Source: Planctomycetes bacterium UBA1146 (GTDB lineage Bacteria > Planctomycetota > UBA8108 > UBA1146). Taken from it: a DNA stretch of 42,454 bases. Below the pieces are notes generated by a model that was not told the DNA's origin, ran no database searches, and saw nothing but the letters and a program-made list of their open reading frames with translations. Positions 24,001 to 35,800 of this stretch are shown in pieces. Location: NCBI GenBank assembly GCA_002311345.1, contig DCAA01000040.1:15720-58173 (forward strand), in the 5' to 3' direction. Each line of letters starts with the position of its first letter. The stretch's first letter is position 1. Position numbers and translations under genes: made by a program.

Positions 24001-26381
24001 AACGAAGCGGGCAAACCGGAGATAGTCGGACCCTCGTCGTCTGTGACCGTGATCGTGAAGGAAGCGGTTGACTGGTTACCTGCCTGGTCTTCGGCAGTGA
24101 ACACAACCTCTGTAACCCCTACTGGGAAATCTGAACCGGAAATATGCGAGGCACTGACCAACGGCGGTGGTCCGCAATTGTCACTTGCCGCAGGAGATAC
24201 CCAACTCATAGCCGTGTGACAAGCACCTAGATTTGCACTTGCCGACATGTTCGACGGAAGATTCAAGAAAACCGGAGGAATGATATCTGTTGTTCCCACT
24301 TCCTCGCATTCATCCAGGATGCCATTGCTATTGCAGTCGATAGATGACCCTGCTGTCAGCTGGCATTCATCGGGCACGCCATTTTCGTCGCAATCCTGAG
24401 TAATCCCAAAATCGATGTCACAGGAATCAATCTGGGCATTGCCATTGCAATCCAACAAGGGCGTGCTGAGGATTTCACATGAGTCCATAATTCCGTTTGC
24501 GTTGCAATCGCTCTCGGCGCCGGCGATCTGGCAAACATCGAGAATGTTATTTTCATCGCAATCCGACGCCCCCGCTGCGAGTTCGCAATCGTCTGCGAGT
24601 CCGTTCAGGTCACAATCCTCTTCAACGCCAGAAGCGATGTCACAACTATCAGGAATGCTGTTGGAGTTGCAATCAGCGATTCCAGACAGCAGATCGCAAT
24701 CGTCTGGTATTCCATTTTCGTTGCAGTCGGTTTCACAGTCATCGGGGATCGCATTCAAATTGCAATCATCACTACTACCGGAATCAATATCACAACTATC
24801 TGGAATTCCGTTGTTATTGCAATCTGGAGTTCCTTCCAGCAAATTGCAGGCATCATCAACTCCATCGCCATCGCAATCGGAGATTAGCCCTGCGGCAATA
24901 TCACAAACATCGGGAATCCCGTTGCCGTTACAGTCCCCATGGCTACCGTCAGTGAGTTCGCATCGATCATCAATGCCGTTTCCATCACAGTCCGGAGCAT
25001 CTTCAGTGAAACTCATAAATAGTGCAGGAAGTCCTATTGCTGCAACTCCTGTCCAGTTTCCATTGGTCGAAACCTGTGTTCCATACCGATCACCATTGAG
25101 AATACTGGCTGGACGTTGCGATTCCCTCAGTTCCCAGCCAGCCCCATCGCGCCGGTACAGATGAGCAAGCCCTTGCGAAGAGTCGACATTTGGCTCACCA
25201 ACGACAAGTTGATTACCACTTATCGCAACGGATACTCCGTAGCCATTCGGGTCAGGATGAGGACTCATCGTTTTTGAAACTTGGGTCCAGGAAACTCCCG
25301 TTCGATCAAAGGTGTATACAGCTCCAACGGGACCGGATCCGGGAGGCCCACCCAATGCATTACGGGCAGAGACAACAAGGGTAGATCCGTCGGCTGCCAT
25401 CGTTCGCCCGAAACGCAGGTTCTGGATGCTATCGATCGCAGCTAAACTTCCCTGGGACATCCATGTACCACCTAGATCGAGGTACATGTGGACCCTGCCT
25501 GATCCAGCGCCAAAGCCAATCGCACCGATGAAAGCCCAACCACCCTCAGCCAGGGCAACTGAACTACCGGTCTCTTCGCCGCCAGGAAGCGTTTCAGTCA
25601 CAAGAATATGCGCTGTTCGCTCCCAACCGGTACCGGTCTGAGACCAGATTTCGGCGTATCCGGAAGGTAATATCTGCTCGGGATCATTAGGATCTTCTTC
25701 AATCAACTGTGGAGCACCGATGATGATGTCAGAGCCCAGCACATCTACAGATGTCCCATATCCATCAATCAGAGACGGAAGTTCGGCAGTCAGTTTCGCC
25801 GCCTGCATCCAACCTGTCCCGGTGCGTACAAACACATAAACAGCACCGGTACCGCCATCGCTGTGAGGTGCTCCCACCACTGCGACATCGCCATCGATAG
25901 CCAATGAAGCTCCGAAACCATCTTCGGGTTCTTCATCAAGAGGAATGAGCAAATCACCGAGTATCCACAGATTACTCTGGCGTTCATAGACTTCTATTTG
26001 TCGTACGAGTGGAGGATCTTCCGGATCGGGCGGTTCAGGTACTTCGCCTGGCTCGAGTGGCTCGAATGCGTCACTGACGAGTAAGGTATCCCCGGACATC
26101 GAGATAACACTTGAAAAGGCACCCAACAAGGTGGCGATCGAGATCGGCTCGCATGCGTCCAGAATCCCGTTCAAATTGCAATCTGCCAGCGGATCGGCAG
26201 CACTGTCGCATTCATCGGGTATGGCGTTCAAGTTGCAATCAGTACTGAATCCCGAAGAGATATCGACGGCATCGGACTGGCCATTATTATTACAATCTGT
26301 ACCTGGATCACCCTGCGCTTCGAGCGCACTTGGACCGACGAAAACGGTGAAGGCCAATACGGCCCAGAAGATTATACGCAT
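21063..26381 (-). CDS. Giant secreted HYR/FG-GAP/dockerin-like surface protein (1772 aa)
   Basis: A large exported, calcium-binding structural protein, probably on the cell surface or in the matrix. From the N-terminus: signal peptide (1-22), three DCNxN repeats, a seven-repeat FG-GAP region expected to fold as a beta-propeller (repeats such as FGASLAIDGDVAVVGAP), 13 DCNxNGxPDxC repeats (plus-strand positions about 24300-24995), then 11 HYR modules (about 21600-24290), more DCN repeats, and a dockerin-like pair of EF-hand segments (DANDDTQVDIADAI, DANDDGVHDISDII). It ends with a cysteine tail of pattern PPPAP-CGxD-GC-Y-C. The frame is open to 26462, but the ATG at 26381 has a GGAGG site and starts the signal peptide. 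It is the shorter of two complete members of a tandem trio. No enzymatic motif is visible; adhesion or scaffold is inference. Confidence 0.85.
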   Translation of the reverse strand: MRIIFWAVLAFTVFVGPSALEAQGDPGTDCNNNGQSDAVDISSGFSTDCNLNAIPDECDSAADPLADCNLNGILDACEPISIATLLGAFSSVISMSGDTLLVSDAFEPLEPGEVPEPPDPEDPPLVRQIEVYERQSNLWILGDLLIPLDEEPEDGFGASLAIDGDVAVVGAPHSDGGTGAVYVFVRTGTGWMQAAKLTAELPSLIDGYGTSVDVLGSDIIIGAPQLIEEDPNDPEQILPSGYAEIWSQTGTGWERTAHILVTETLPGGEETGSSVALAEGGWAFIGAIGFGAGSGRVHMYLDLGGTWMSQGSLAAIDSIQNLRFGRTMAADGSTLVVSARNALGGPPGSGPVGAVYTFDRTGVSWTQVSKTMSPHPDPNGYGVSVAISGNQLVVGEPNVDSSQGLAHLYRRDGAGWELRESQRPASILNGDRYGTQVSTNGNWTGVAAIGLPALFMSFTEDAPDCDGNGIDDRCELTDGSHGDCNGNGIPDVCDIAAGLISDCDGDGVDDACNLLEGTPDCNNNGIPDSCDIDSGSSDDCNLNAIPDDCETDCNENGIPDDCDLLSGIADCNSNSIPDSCDIASGVEEDCDLNGLADDCELAAGASDCDENNILDVCQIAGAESDCNANGIMDSCEILSTPLLDCNGNAQIDSCDIDFGITQDCDENGVPDECQLTAGSSIDCNSNGILDECEEVGTTDIIPPVFLNLPSNMSASANLGACHTAMSWVSPAASDNCGPPPLVSASHISGSDFPVGVTEVVFTAEDQAGNQSTASFTITVTDDEGPTISGLPASFTLTNDADLCGGTAMWDEPTSADNCAVASFEPDIANGSLLDVGETTITYTSTDIHGHVATAAFTVTVLDDQNPEFLLAPESQILDTELGLCGSTASWAAPTTGDNCEVLSLGSSNNSGDFFGTGTTEVTLTLTDVHNNITTHVFSITVNDVEDPELLEMPSSISQTADPGLCGASVSWTPPGAADNCPGELLSGSHQPGDFFAVGDTEVTYTVEDSSSNVVSSLFLVTVTDDEAPVFDIAPQSQSLGTDLDHCDAIATWDEPTSSDNCEVASLTSSHLSGATFSLGVTTVMMTLSDIHGQTTTHEFDILVSDDQAPEILGMPSSSSQSADPGDCGAIIEWATPSATDNCPNPSLFTEHPSGTFFSVGTTLVTYIATDSNGLESTSSFEIAISDDELPSFDTTVADMELETDSGLCAATATWGAPQTSDNCGVLSLGSDSPSGAQYPVGMTTVTMTLQDINGNVATDQFTITVTDTELPLLLEMPLDIDLTNEPDLCGASVSWAEPSSSDNCSTDIMSSTHSSGEFFPVGETTVTYSVTDDSGNKTAASFTITVNDNQAPEFDLAPADMTMLSEPGECGSTAMWDAPQVSDNCGATTLANSHESGDFFNVGTTFVTLSLTDGSGNNSLHTFIVTVIDEEDPVIDGVPDDLSQLTDPGQCGANVNWTPPVSSDNCALGELVVSHQPGEFFPVGTTTVIYSQADINGNLVSAQFDVNVTDEEPPTIATSGNLTIPAPDGSCTATINVAIATATDNCTVVDLYNDQNGTDDASGTYEDGSTIILWTAIDNHGNTSVVEQVVTIVVPQVDCNGNGNPDVCDVAEGSSADCDGNGVPDECDPDCNLNGLPDACDVSSGSSPDCNGNGVPDECDLESGSSLDTNANATPDECEPVFRRGDANDDTQVDIADAIFMLYSLMLGGPASGCVDATDANDDGVHDISDIIFVLNYQFQNGGPPPAPGPTTCGIDMTPDDGIGCDSYGVCP
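24300..24995 (-). repeat. DCNxNGxPDxCD calcium-repeat array, 13 units
   Basis: Thirteen units of about 13-20 codons with the pattern D-C-[DN]-x-[ND]-x-[IV]-P-D-x-C run through the middle of the 1772-aa protein. The acidic spacing matches thrombospondin type 3-like calcium loops, and the two cysteines per unit could form disulfides. The unit length varies slightly, so this is a protein-level repeat with diverged DNA. Confidence 0.8.
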
Positions 26382-26868
26382 GGGAATTCCTCCCACTCCC
26401 TTTCTGGTCGGTAACCCGACCCCAGGGGCAATGCCGAACACTCGGCAAATTCTTTCGATCATCGAAAGAGATAACCCCGATCACATTTGATGACTGAGAT
26501 GTTGAAAATACGGAGGGAGCCCGTAGAAGACGAAATAGTGCCTTCCGTTGCTATAGATCCCCCCATCAACACCTCGGACGATAATTGTCACATTCTCAAA
26601 CCCACAGCGTTTATACCGGATTGTTTATGTTAACAAAAGCAGAAAAATCTCAGACCTAGGCCACACAAACACCCATATCGTTCCAAATAGTCAGGAGTTA
26701 CAAAAACTATTGGGAGAAATAAGATACGAAAGTATGTTACGGAACTAAAGTAACAAAATAGATACATGGAGAAACATGATCATTACTACATCGCCTCTGC
26801 GGACAAAGAAATGAGGCGTCGGAACCTGCTCGATGAAACAGGACCCCGACGCCTCTCAAGCCCCTAGA
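26382..26868 (-). promoter_or_regulatory. Intergenic region with structured 5' leader of the 1772-aa gene
   Basis: The 487-bp gap holds no supported gene. Next to the start at 26381 the minus-strand leader has three perfect hairpins: GGTCGG/CCGACC at 26406-26421, TGCCGA/TCGGCA at 26432-26447 and TCTTTCGAT/ATCGAAAGA at 26451-26469. The stretch 26600-26790 is AT-rich and carries a possible -10 TATAAA on the minus strand (26610-26615) without a good -35. At 26813-26855 is the terminator of the next gene upstream. The leader looks regulatory, but its trigger is not known. Confidence 0.45.
26813..26855 (-). terminator. Terminator after the 4685-aa gene
   Basis: GAGGCGTCGG (26813-26822) and CCGACGCCTC (26846-26855) form a perfect 10-bp stem around a 23-nt loop. 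On the minus strand ATTTCTTTG follows, a partial T tract. It lies 13 bp past the stop at 26869. Confidence 0.7.
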
Positions 26869-29800
26869 TTACAGACAAGCGTTGTAACTCGCGCAGCCCA
26901 GAGTATCCGTATCCGTCGGATCAACACCACAAGCTGGGAAGGGTGCCGGCGGCGGACTGGTTCCGTTGAACTGGAACCCAAGGATTGAAATGACATCACT
27001 CACGTCAATGCTGCCATCATCATTCGCATCCGCAGCATCGTTGCAGTTCGGATTCATACCACCAGCGAAGAGATTCACCAGTAGGAAGACGCCGTCAGCA
27101 ATGTTCACAATACCATCTCCATTACCATCACCTCTGATGAAGTTCACCTGACACGAATCTGGAATGGTATCTCCATCTAGATCGCCATCAGTTCCACTCG
27201 CAATATCGCAGGGATCCGGAATTCCGTTACCATTGCAATCTTCCGCAATCCCATCAGAAATCTCACAGGCATCCGGAATGGAGTTGCCATTGCAATCATT
27301 GAGCGTGCCATCTGAAAGGTCGCAACTATCTGGAATGGTATTACCGTTACAGTCTTCAGAAACTCCAGTTGCAATCTCACAACTGTCGGGAATACCTGTT
27401 GAGTTGCAGTCCTGTTCGACACCGAGTTCAATTTCGCAACTATCTATATCACCATCAAGATCACAATCAGCCCAAACTCCAGAAGCAATGTCGCAGGAAT
27501 CAGGAATACCATTCATATTGCAATCAGATGAGGTGCCGGTGAAGACTTCGCAACTATCAGGCACACCTGTTCCATTGCAATCTTCTTCGAGACCGCTGGC
27601 AAGATCACACTGGTCGGGGATTCCGTTACTATTGCAATCTGCAACCTGGCCATTGCCAATATCACAGTTATCTGGAATTCCATTTCCATCACAATCAGCC
27701 AGCCCTGCGTCGATATCACATGAATCCGGGATTCCGTTGCCGTTACAATCCGGTGTTGCACCGCTTGCAACTTCACAACTATCCGGAACTCCTGAACCAT
27801 CGCAATCTTCAGAAATTCCCGTCACCAAATCACAGGAATCAGGAATTCCATTGGTATTGCAATCCGGAGCAGCGCCACTTGCGATCTCACAGTTATCCGG
27901 TACAAAATTACCATCGCAATCGGACGCGATGCCTGCATCGAGATCACAAACGTCCAATATTCCATTGCCATTGCAATCCGCAGAGACGCCGGAAGCGAGA
28001 TCACAGACATCTGGAACCTGGTTGTCGTTACAATCTGTATCTTGTCCTGTTGCAAGGTCACAACTATCAGGAACTCCGTTACCGTTGCAGTCTACTTCCG
28101 ATCCTGAATTCAATTCACAGGAGTCGATTACTCCATCCTGATCACAGTCAATCGATGCTCCGCTCGAGATCTGACAGCTGTCTGCAACCCCGTTGAGGTC
28201 GCAATCGAGATCAATTCCTGACGCAATATCACAACTGTCAGGTTGACCATTGCCATTGCAATCAACTGCAACACCAGTAGCGAGTTCGCAAGAGTCCGGA
28301 ATACCGCTCTGGTCGCAATCGACTTCCGTACCGGAGAGGATCTCGCAAAGGTCGATGACTCCATCGCTGTCGCAGTCCGCCTCGGTACCATTACTTATTT
28401 CACATTCATCAGGAATACCATCTTCATCGCAATCAAGGGCCCCGCCCTGTGATATTTCACACTCGTCAGGAATACCATCACCGTCACAATCTGGCTGGCA
28501 CTCGTCTGGAACTCCGTCTGAATTACAATCCAGGCTGGATCCGGTGGTGATGTCGCAACTATCGGGATTGTTATTGCTGTTACAGTCCGGTGAATCGACC
28601 AGGACGGTAACGATGCCAGCAGTGAATGATATGTTTCCACTGGCGTCGGTAGCACTCCAGTTGATCAACGTGTTTCCACGCGGGAAAACCCCGGAGGCAT
28701 TCTCAGTGCCATTGAAATCATTGACTACCTCAACAGGGCCGCAGGCATCTTCTGTTACCAGAGGTGGAACTTCTACGTATGAACTACAATCGCCTTCCGG
28801 TGCCGTCACTGTTATTGGCGTCGGTGGCGTAATTGTCGGACTTTCGACATCCAATATTGTGATTGTGAAGTTGTCAGAGACACTGTTACCACTGGTATCA
28901 GTGACGACATATGTAACTACTGTGGTACCAACGCTGAAGAATGAATCCGGGTCGTGGCTGGACTCAAAACTGGACAGGCCACATCCATCTATTCCACTAG
29001 GCTCGATCCAACTCACACTTGCTCCGCAAACTCCTGCTTCCGATGTGAAAGTAAGATCTGTTGGCATACCAACGATCTCTGGATCTTCTTCATCAAGCAC
29101 GGTGATCTGGAAAGAGGCGGTTACCTGATTGGACCCACCATCCGTTGCGACCACGATTACCGTTGTCGTACCGACCGCATACTCCATTCCGGAGTAGAAA
29201 CTGGTCACGAGTTGCGTAATCTCGCAATTGTCAGTGGCTGTAGGTTGCTCCCAGTTGACCGCAGCAGCGCAATGGCCCGGAGGAGCGACGACAACTTGAT
29301 TCTCTGGAACCGAAGTGATCACTGGAAGTTCTGTATCTCGAACCGATACGATGAATGTGGCGATTGTCACATTTCCAGCCGAATCGGTAGCGGTGTAAGC
29401 AACTTCATTATCGCCTACTGGGAAGAACTCCCCGGAGAGATGGCTAGCATTGAATGTCACTTCTCCGCACGCATCCGCGATGGTTGGCTCTTCCCAGGTA
29501 ATCTCTGATCCGCATTGCCCGGTGGTGTTTTCAGCATCGATGACATCAGGTAGCCCGGTAACTACAGGTCCTTGAACATCAGTAACTTGAACAGCGAACG
29601 AAACACTGGCTTCATTGCCAGCGGCATCTGTAACCAGATATGTGACAGTGGTCTCACCCACAGGAAAGAAATCACCACTGATGTGGGTTTGTGTGACGTC
29701 AACAACCTCGCAATTGTCTGTCGCCTCCGCTGCTGCCCACGTTGCAGTAGCACCACAAAGATCAGTATCTGTACCGATCTGGATCGAGACAGGTAGTCCG

Positions 29801-32800
29801 TTCAATATCGGCAATTCTTGATCCTCGACGGTCACATCAAAAGATGCATCGATGCTATTTCCGTGTATGTCAGTCGCCGTATAGGTCACTGTTGTGGTTC
29901 CAAGAGCAAAGAGACTGCTGTTTTCGATATCCGAAGTAAGATTGCTCACACCGCAGTTATCCACGGCAGTTGGTGAAATCCACGAGACGTCAGCTCCACA
30001 TATCCCAGGATCATTCGACACGGTCATATTTGACGGCATCGAGTTGATCTGAGGTTGCTCTTGGTCGCTGACCGTCACAAGGAAAGCAATCGTGGTAACA
30101 AGATCAGCCGAATCAGAACCACTGTATGTAACAACCGTATCGCCGATCGGGAAAATATCACCTGGAACATGCGTGGACATGGTATTGACCACCAAGCAGT
30201 TATCAGTGATCTCGGGCAAGTCCCACGACACTGTTGCGGTACATTCACCGACATCAGTGCTCGCCTCGATGAGTTCAGGTAGACCTTGAAGCTGTGGGGC
30301 TTCTGTATCCAGCACGGTGACGACGAAAGTGGTATCTGCCGTATTCCCGCTCGAATCCAAAATGACGTAGGTAACCGAAGTGTCTCCGACCTCGAACAGG
30401 TCTCCAGACATATGGTCCGAAATCAGGGACTCGATGGTGCAGTTGTCGAGAGCCACTGGCTCTTCCCACGAGACCAGAGCTCCACACACCGAGAGGTCAT
30501 TTTCGACGGTAATGTCGAGAGGTACCGTGGTGAAAAGTGGAAGTTCTTCGTCTGTAACCGTAATAGCGAAACTATGAATGGAAACATTTCCATTGATGTC
30601 TGTAGCAGAGATGATGACTTCAGTAATTCCGAGCGAGAATCGATCACCACTGAGATGAGTACTTTCGATCAACTCGATTTCACAATTATCAGTTGCAGAT
30701 ACTTCTGCCCACTCGACTACAACGTCGCAAAGACCAGGTTCACTCAACAACTGGACATCTGCAGGAGCAGTGATGAACTCCGGGAATTCCAGATCAACGA
30801 CGGTCACGTCGAAACTTGTAATCAGGATATTTTCATTCACATCCATTGCGGTGTAAGTCACCGTGGTAATTCCTGGGCTCATGAAACTGCCCGAAGGGAT
30901 ATCCGAGGTCAGCGTTTCGACCCCACAATTATCCACTGCAAACGGAAGATCCCACGCTACAACTGCACCACAGATTCCTGGTTCGGTAACCACGGTATAG
31001 TCCGACGGCAAACCGATAATGGACGGAATTTGAATGTCTGTCACGGTGACCAGGAATTCGATCTCACTCACATTTCCCGATGCATCCGTAGCAACAAGTA
31101 ATACTGATGTATCACCCGCGGGGAACGGCTCACCACTTGTATGGCTACTCGTGAAGGACACCAACTCGCAGTTGTCTTCTGCAATCGGCGCAGCCCATTC
31201 AGCAATCTCCGTACACTCGTTGATTGCCGTATTGGCGAGCACTCGATCCGGCACATTTGAGATCACTGGAGCTTCGTCATCGACAACGGTCACGGTGAAC
31301 TGAGATGTCGTCAGAATTCCAGCAGAATCTTCAACGGTGTAGGTGACAACAGTCGAGCCAAGTTCAAACAGATGTCCTGTAGGAATGTCAGAGCCGAGGC
31401 TCACTACGGCACAGTTGTCCGTGGCCGAAGGCTCGACCCATTCGTGACCGGCTGCACAAATCCCCAAATCAACGGAGATGACCGCATCGAGCGGCATGCC
31501 CTGAATCACAGGTGCTTCTTCATCGAGGACTTCGACCGTGAAACTGGCAGAAGTGGAGTTGCCTGCATCATCTGTGGCTGTGTAGGTCACCGTCGTGATT
31601 CCGACGGAGAATAAGTCGCCTGGCTGCTGGGTACTCTCTTCAGTCGCAATCTGGCAGTTATCTGTGATTGTCGGAGGAGTCCAGTCGAAGACAGAACCAC
31701 ATACATCTTCTTGTGTCGGAATCGAGACGTCTGCCGGAACATCCAAGATGGTCGGAGCTTCTCCGTCGGTGATGGTTACGACGAAAGATACCATCGCAGA
31801 GTTGCCACTTGGGTCCCCTACAGTGTAGGTCACGACGGTACTACCGACTTCGAACAAAGAACCGCTCTGGATATCGGATGCAAGGCCAACAGCCTGACAA
31901 TTATCATCGGCAGTAGGTTCATTCCAATCGATGGTAGCGCCGCAAACTCCTTCGTCAGTTCCCGTTGAAATATCTGCGGGAGAATCCAGAATTAGCGGAA
32001 CTTCATTATCGGTGACGGTTACAGCAAAAGAACTCGTCGAAACGTTTCCATTCACGTCCGTCACATTGATTTCCACAATGGTGGTTCCCAGTTCGAAGAC
32101 ATTCCCGGGCTGATGACTCGTTGAGTGCTCGAAAACACCACAATTGTCACTGGATGTTTCAGAAACCCAATCGACTACTGCAGTGCAAACACCAGAATCC
32201 GTATCGATCTGGATGTCAGAAGATACTCCGAGTATCTCGGGTGCCTCATCATCGACCACAGTGATTGTAAACTGCTGTTCGGTGATATTTCCGGCCAGAT
32301 CCTCAGCAGTGAACTGCACAGTAGTGACCCCAATGAGGAACAAATCGCCTGGGGCATTAGTTTGCAAGAAGGAATCAATCTCACAGTTGTCAGAAACTTC
32401 CGGAGTTGACCACTCGTGAACTGCAGCACAAACCCCAGCATCGGATGAAAGTGTGACATCCAGTGGCACGCCCGTTATTACCGGGAATTCGTCGTCCTCA
32501 ACACTAACAACGAAACTCTCACTGGTTTCATTGCCTGCGGTGTCAATCGCAGCGTATGTCACGGTAGTACTACCGACAGAAAAGAAATCTCCCGGCAGGT
32601 GCGAACCAGATTCCTGAGCGACTATGCAATTATCAGAGATGGTTGGTAGTACCCAGTCAAAACTGGCACCACATAGACCGGATTCAACATTGATCACCAC
32701 ATCAGCGGGCACACCCGTGATCGTGGGGGCTTCATCTTCAGTAACGAAGACGACGAATGAATCTGTGAAGAAGTTTCCACTCGTGTCTTGTAACGAGTAA

Positions 32801-35800
32801 GTCACTGTTGTTGGCCCAACTTCGAAGAATGAACCATTTTCGATGTCCGATGACATTCCGATAGCTTCGCAGTTATCGCTCGGAGTTGGTTCCGTCCAGC
32901 TGACTGTTGCACCACAGGAACCGATATCTGTTCCGATGGTAATATCAGCAGGCATATCCAGTAATTGTGGGTTTTCGTCATCCGTTACGGTAACGATGAA
33001 GGACGCGGAGGTCTCGTTTCCGCTTGGATCCACTACGCTGATCCCCACAACCGTTGTGCCGAGTTCAAATGCATCTCCGGGTTGATGTGTCGTTGCGTGC
33101 AACCCTATCGAGCAATTGTCACTGGATGTTTCCTGAATCCAATCCACCACTGAAGTGCATAGACCTGGATCATTTGAGACCTGAATATCTGCTGGTACTC
33201 CCTCGATCGTCGGGAACTGGTCATCAATCACGATGACATTGAAGGCCTCTTCGTGGACATTTCCGCTCGCATCAGTGGCCACATATCGGACTTCGGTCGT
33301 ACCCGTGACAAAGTAAGTTCCCGGTGCATAGTTCACGGCCAGGACCTCACCGAGGCAATTATCAGAAGTAGTTGGTGCTTCCCAGGTAGCGACCGTTCCA
33401 CAGTTGCCTGTATCGGCGATCAACGTGATGTCCTCGAAAACTCCCGTCAACTGTGGGTTTTCCATGTCGGCTACTGTGATGGTGAACTGATCGGTGAGCG
33501 AATTGCCATGAATATCATTCACAACCGCGGTCACAAGGTATTCACCTTCGTCCAGATATGTACCATTTTCCATATCCAGTGTGAGGCTACCAACAGCACA
33601 GTTGTCACCACCGCCAGGCTCGGCCCATGTGACCACAGCTCCGCAAATTCCAGGTTCCGTGGGTACCGTGAAGTCATCCGGAAGACTGGTGAAAGTCGGT
33701 GCTTCATCGTCGGTTACAGTCACGGTGAAACTGGACTCTGTAACATTCGCACTCGGATCAGATACAGAGTAAATCACGCTTGTGGATCCAACAGGAAAGA
33801 AGGACCCGCTGGCTGAACTGGAACTGAGTCCAAGTTGTTGGCAGTTATCCGTGGCCACCGGTTCCGACCACTCAGCAACGGCTCCGCAGAATCCTTCGAC
33901 GGCCGAAAGCGTGATGTCTTCCGGGGTTCCGGAGATTTCTGGTGCTTCTTGATCGAGTACAACAACCGTGAAGGTAGCTGAAGATTGATTGCCATGAATA
34001 TCAGAGGCCTCGAGAGATACCGTGCTGGTACCGAGGGCGAAGATATCCCCAGGCTGATGACTGATGGTGTAATTCAAAATCTCGCAATTGTCGAACGCGA
34101 CCGGTTCAGCCCAATTCACCTGAGCAGTACAGACTCCAGGATCACAACTCACTGTAATTTCAGCGGGTAAACCATTGAAGATCGGAGCCTCGAGGTCGTT
34201 GACGATGACCGTGAACTGATCGCTGACAATGTTTCCGGTCGTATCCTGTGCGGTGTAGAAAACCGTTGTTTCACCCGTTGGGAAAATATCACCAGGCTGA
34301 TGACTGGAAACGAGAGCACTGACTACGCAGTTGTCAGATGTTTCGGGGAGATCCCATGTGTGGCCCGCGCCGCATACACCAGGATCGTTCTCCAGAACCA
34401 CGTCTTCTGGCATGGTGAGGATCTGGGGAATTTCCAGATCAGACACCTCGACCAGAAAACTGGCTTCCGCGGTATGGCCGGCAGCGTCCATCACCAGGTA
34501 AGTAACCGTGGTCTCCCCGGCGGGGAAGAAATCTCCCGGCTGGTGACTTGCAACCAACTCGGTAACTCCGCAGTTATCAAGGAAATCAGGAACATCCCAT
34601 TCATGAGTCGAACCGCAGACACCGGATTGAGTGCCGATGATCACATCAACGAGTTCACCATCGATCTCTGGACCTTCAAGATCCTCAACCGTCACCAGGA
34701 AACTCTCTTCTGTCAGGTTGCCACTCGCGTCAGATACGGAGTACGTCACCGCTGTCGTTCCCACCTCGAAGAAACTGCCACTGGGAATGTTGGAACCAAG
34801 CCCAAGATCCTCGCAATTGTCACTGGATGTGGGCTCTTCCCATGTCGCAACTGCACCACAAAGACCCGCCTCAGCCCCGAGACCAATATCGGCGGGCAAA
34901 TCGATGACGACTGGCGACTCGGAATCCACGACAGTTACGGTGAAACTGGCACTCGATGTATTGCCACTACCATCGATCGCCGTATAGGTCACTTCTGTGG
35001 AACCAACAGGGAATTCTGTTCCACTGGGTTGATCCGGAACCAGACTCGAGATTCCGGAGCAATCGCTGGCAGTCGGCTCTGTCCAGGTTGCCACACCCAG
35101 ACATGATCCAGCAGTGGTATCGACCTGAACGGTCGCTGGCATCTCTGCAATTTCTGGTTGCTCCTGATCGAGCACTGTGACGGTGAAAATGGAACTGGAT
35201 GTGTTGCCACTCAGATCGATAGCGGTATAGGTGACCAGGGTGTCTCCGATGGGGTACGCCCCACCATTGACTTCATCACTCGAGATCTCGTGAGAAATAC
35301 AATCCGTCGCCGAGGGCTCCAGCCAGGAGACCACTGCATCGCAAGACCCTTCCGGTGCAACCACCTCGATATCGACAGGCATCGAGTCGATCACCGGGGC
35401 ATCCACATCATCGACGGTCACCGTGAAGATTTCCGTCGAAATGTTCCCACTGGGATCTTCGGTGGAATATGTAACCACGGTGGTACCGATCGAGAACATC
35501 GATCCACTGGCTATATCGGAAGTCGGCACACTTGCCTGACAGTTGTCGATCGAGGTCGGCTCTCCCCAGTTAAGGATTGCTCCGCAAAGCCCGGCCTCAT
35601 TATCGAGAGTGGCATCCGCCGGCATCCCCACTAGCTGCGGACTTTCTTCGTCATTAACGGTTACCGTGAATGAAGCCGACGTTGAGTTTCCATTAACATC
35701 AGTAACGCTGACATCCACGGTCGTAATACCCAGTTCAAAGGTATCCTGTGGTTGGTGACTCGATATGTGCTCGAAAACTTCACAGTTATCAGTGGAGGTT

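Noticed and set aside
26400..26470. Cyclic di-GMP (GEMM) riboswitch in the leader of the 1772-aa gene
   Set aside because: Only a short GGGTTACCGA stretch recalls that family; the rest of the conserved core is absent.
27164..28141. Plus-strand open frame of 325 codons opposite the DCN repeats, itself repetitive (SGIPLPLQS-type units)
   Set aside because: It is the antisense of a regular 57-60 bp coding repeat, which keeps stops out of that frame. It has no ribosome site and no known domain.
27149..28590. Regularly spaced repeat that could be mistaken for a CRISPR array
   Set aside because: The repeats are imperfect, directly adjoining and in frame with a protein; there are no unique spacers and no cas genes.
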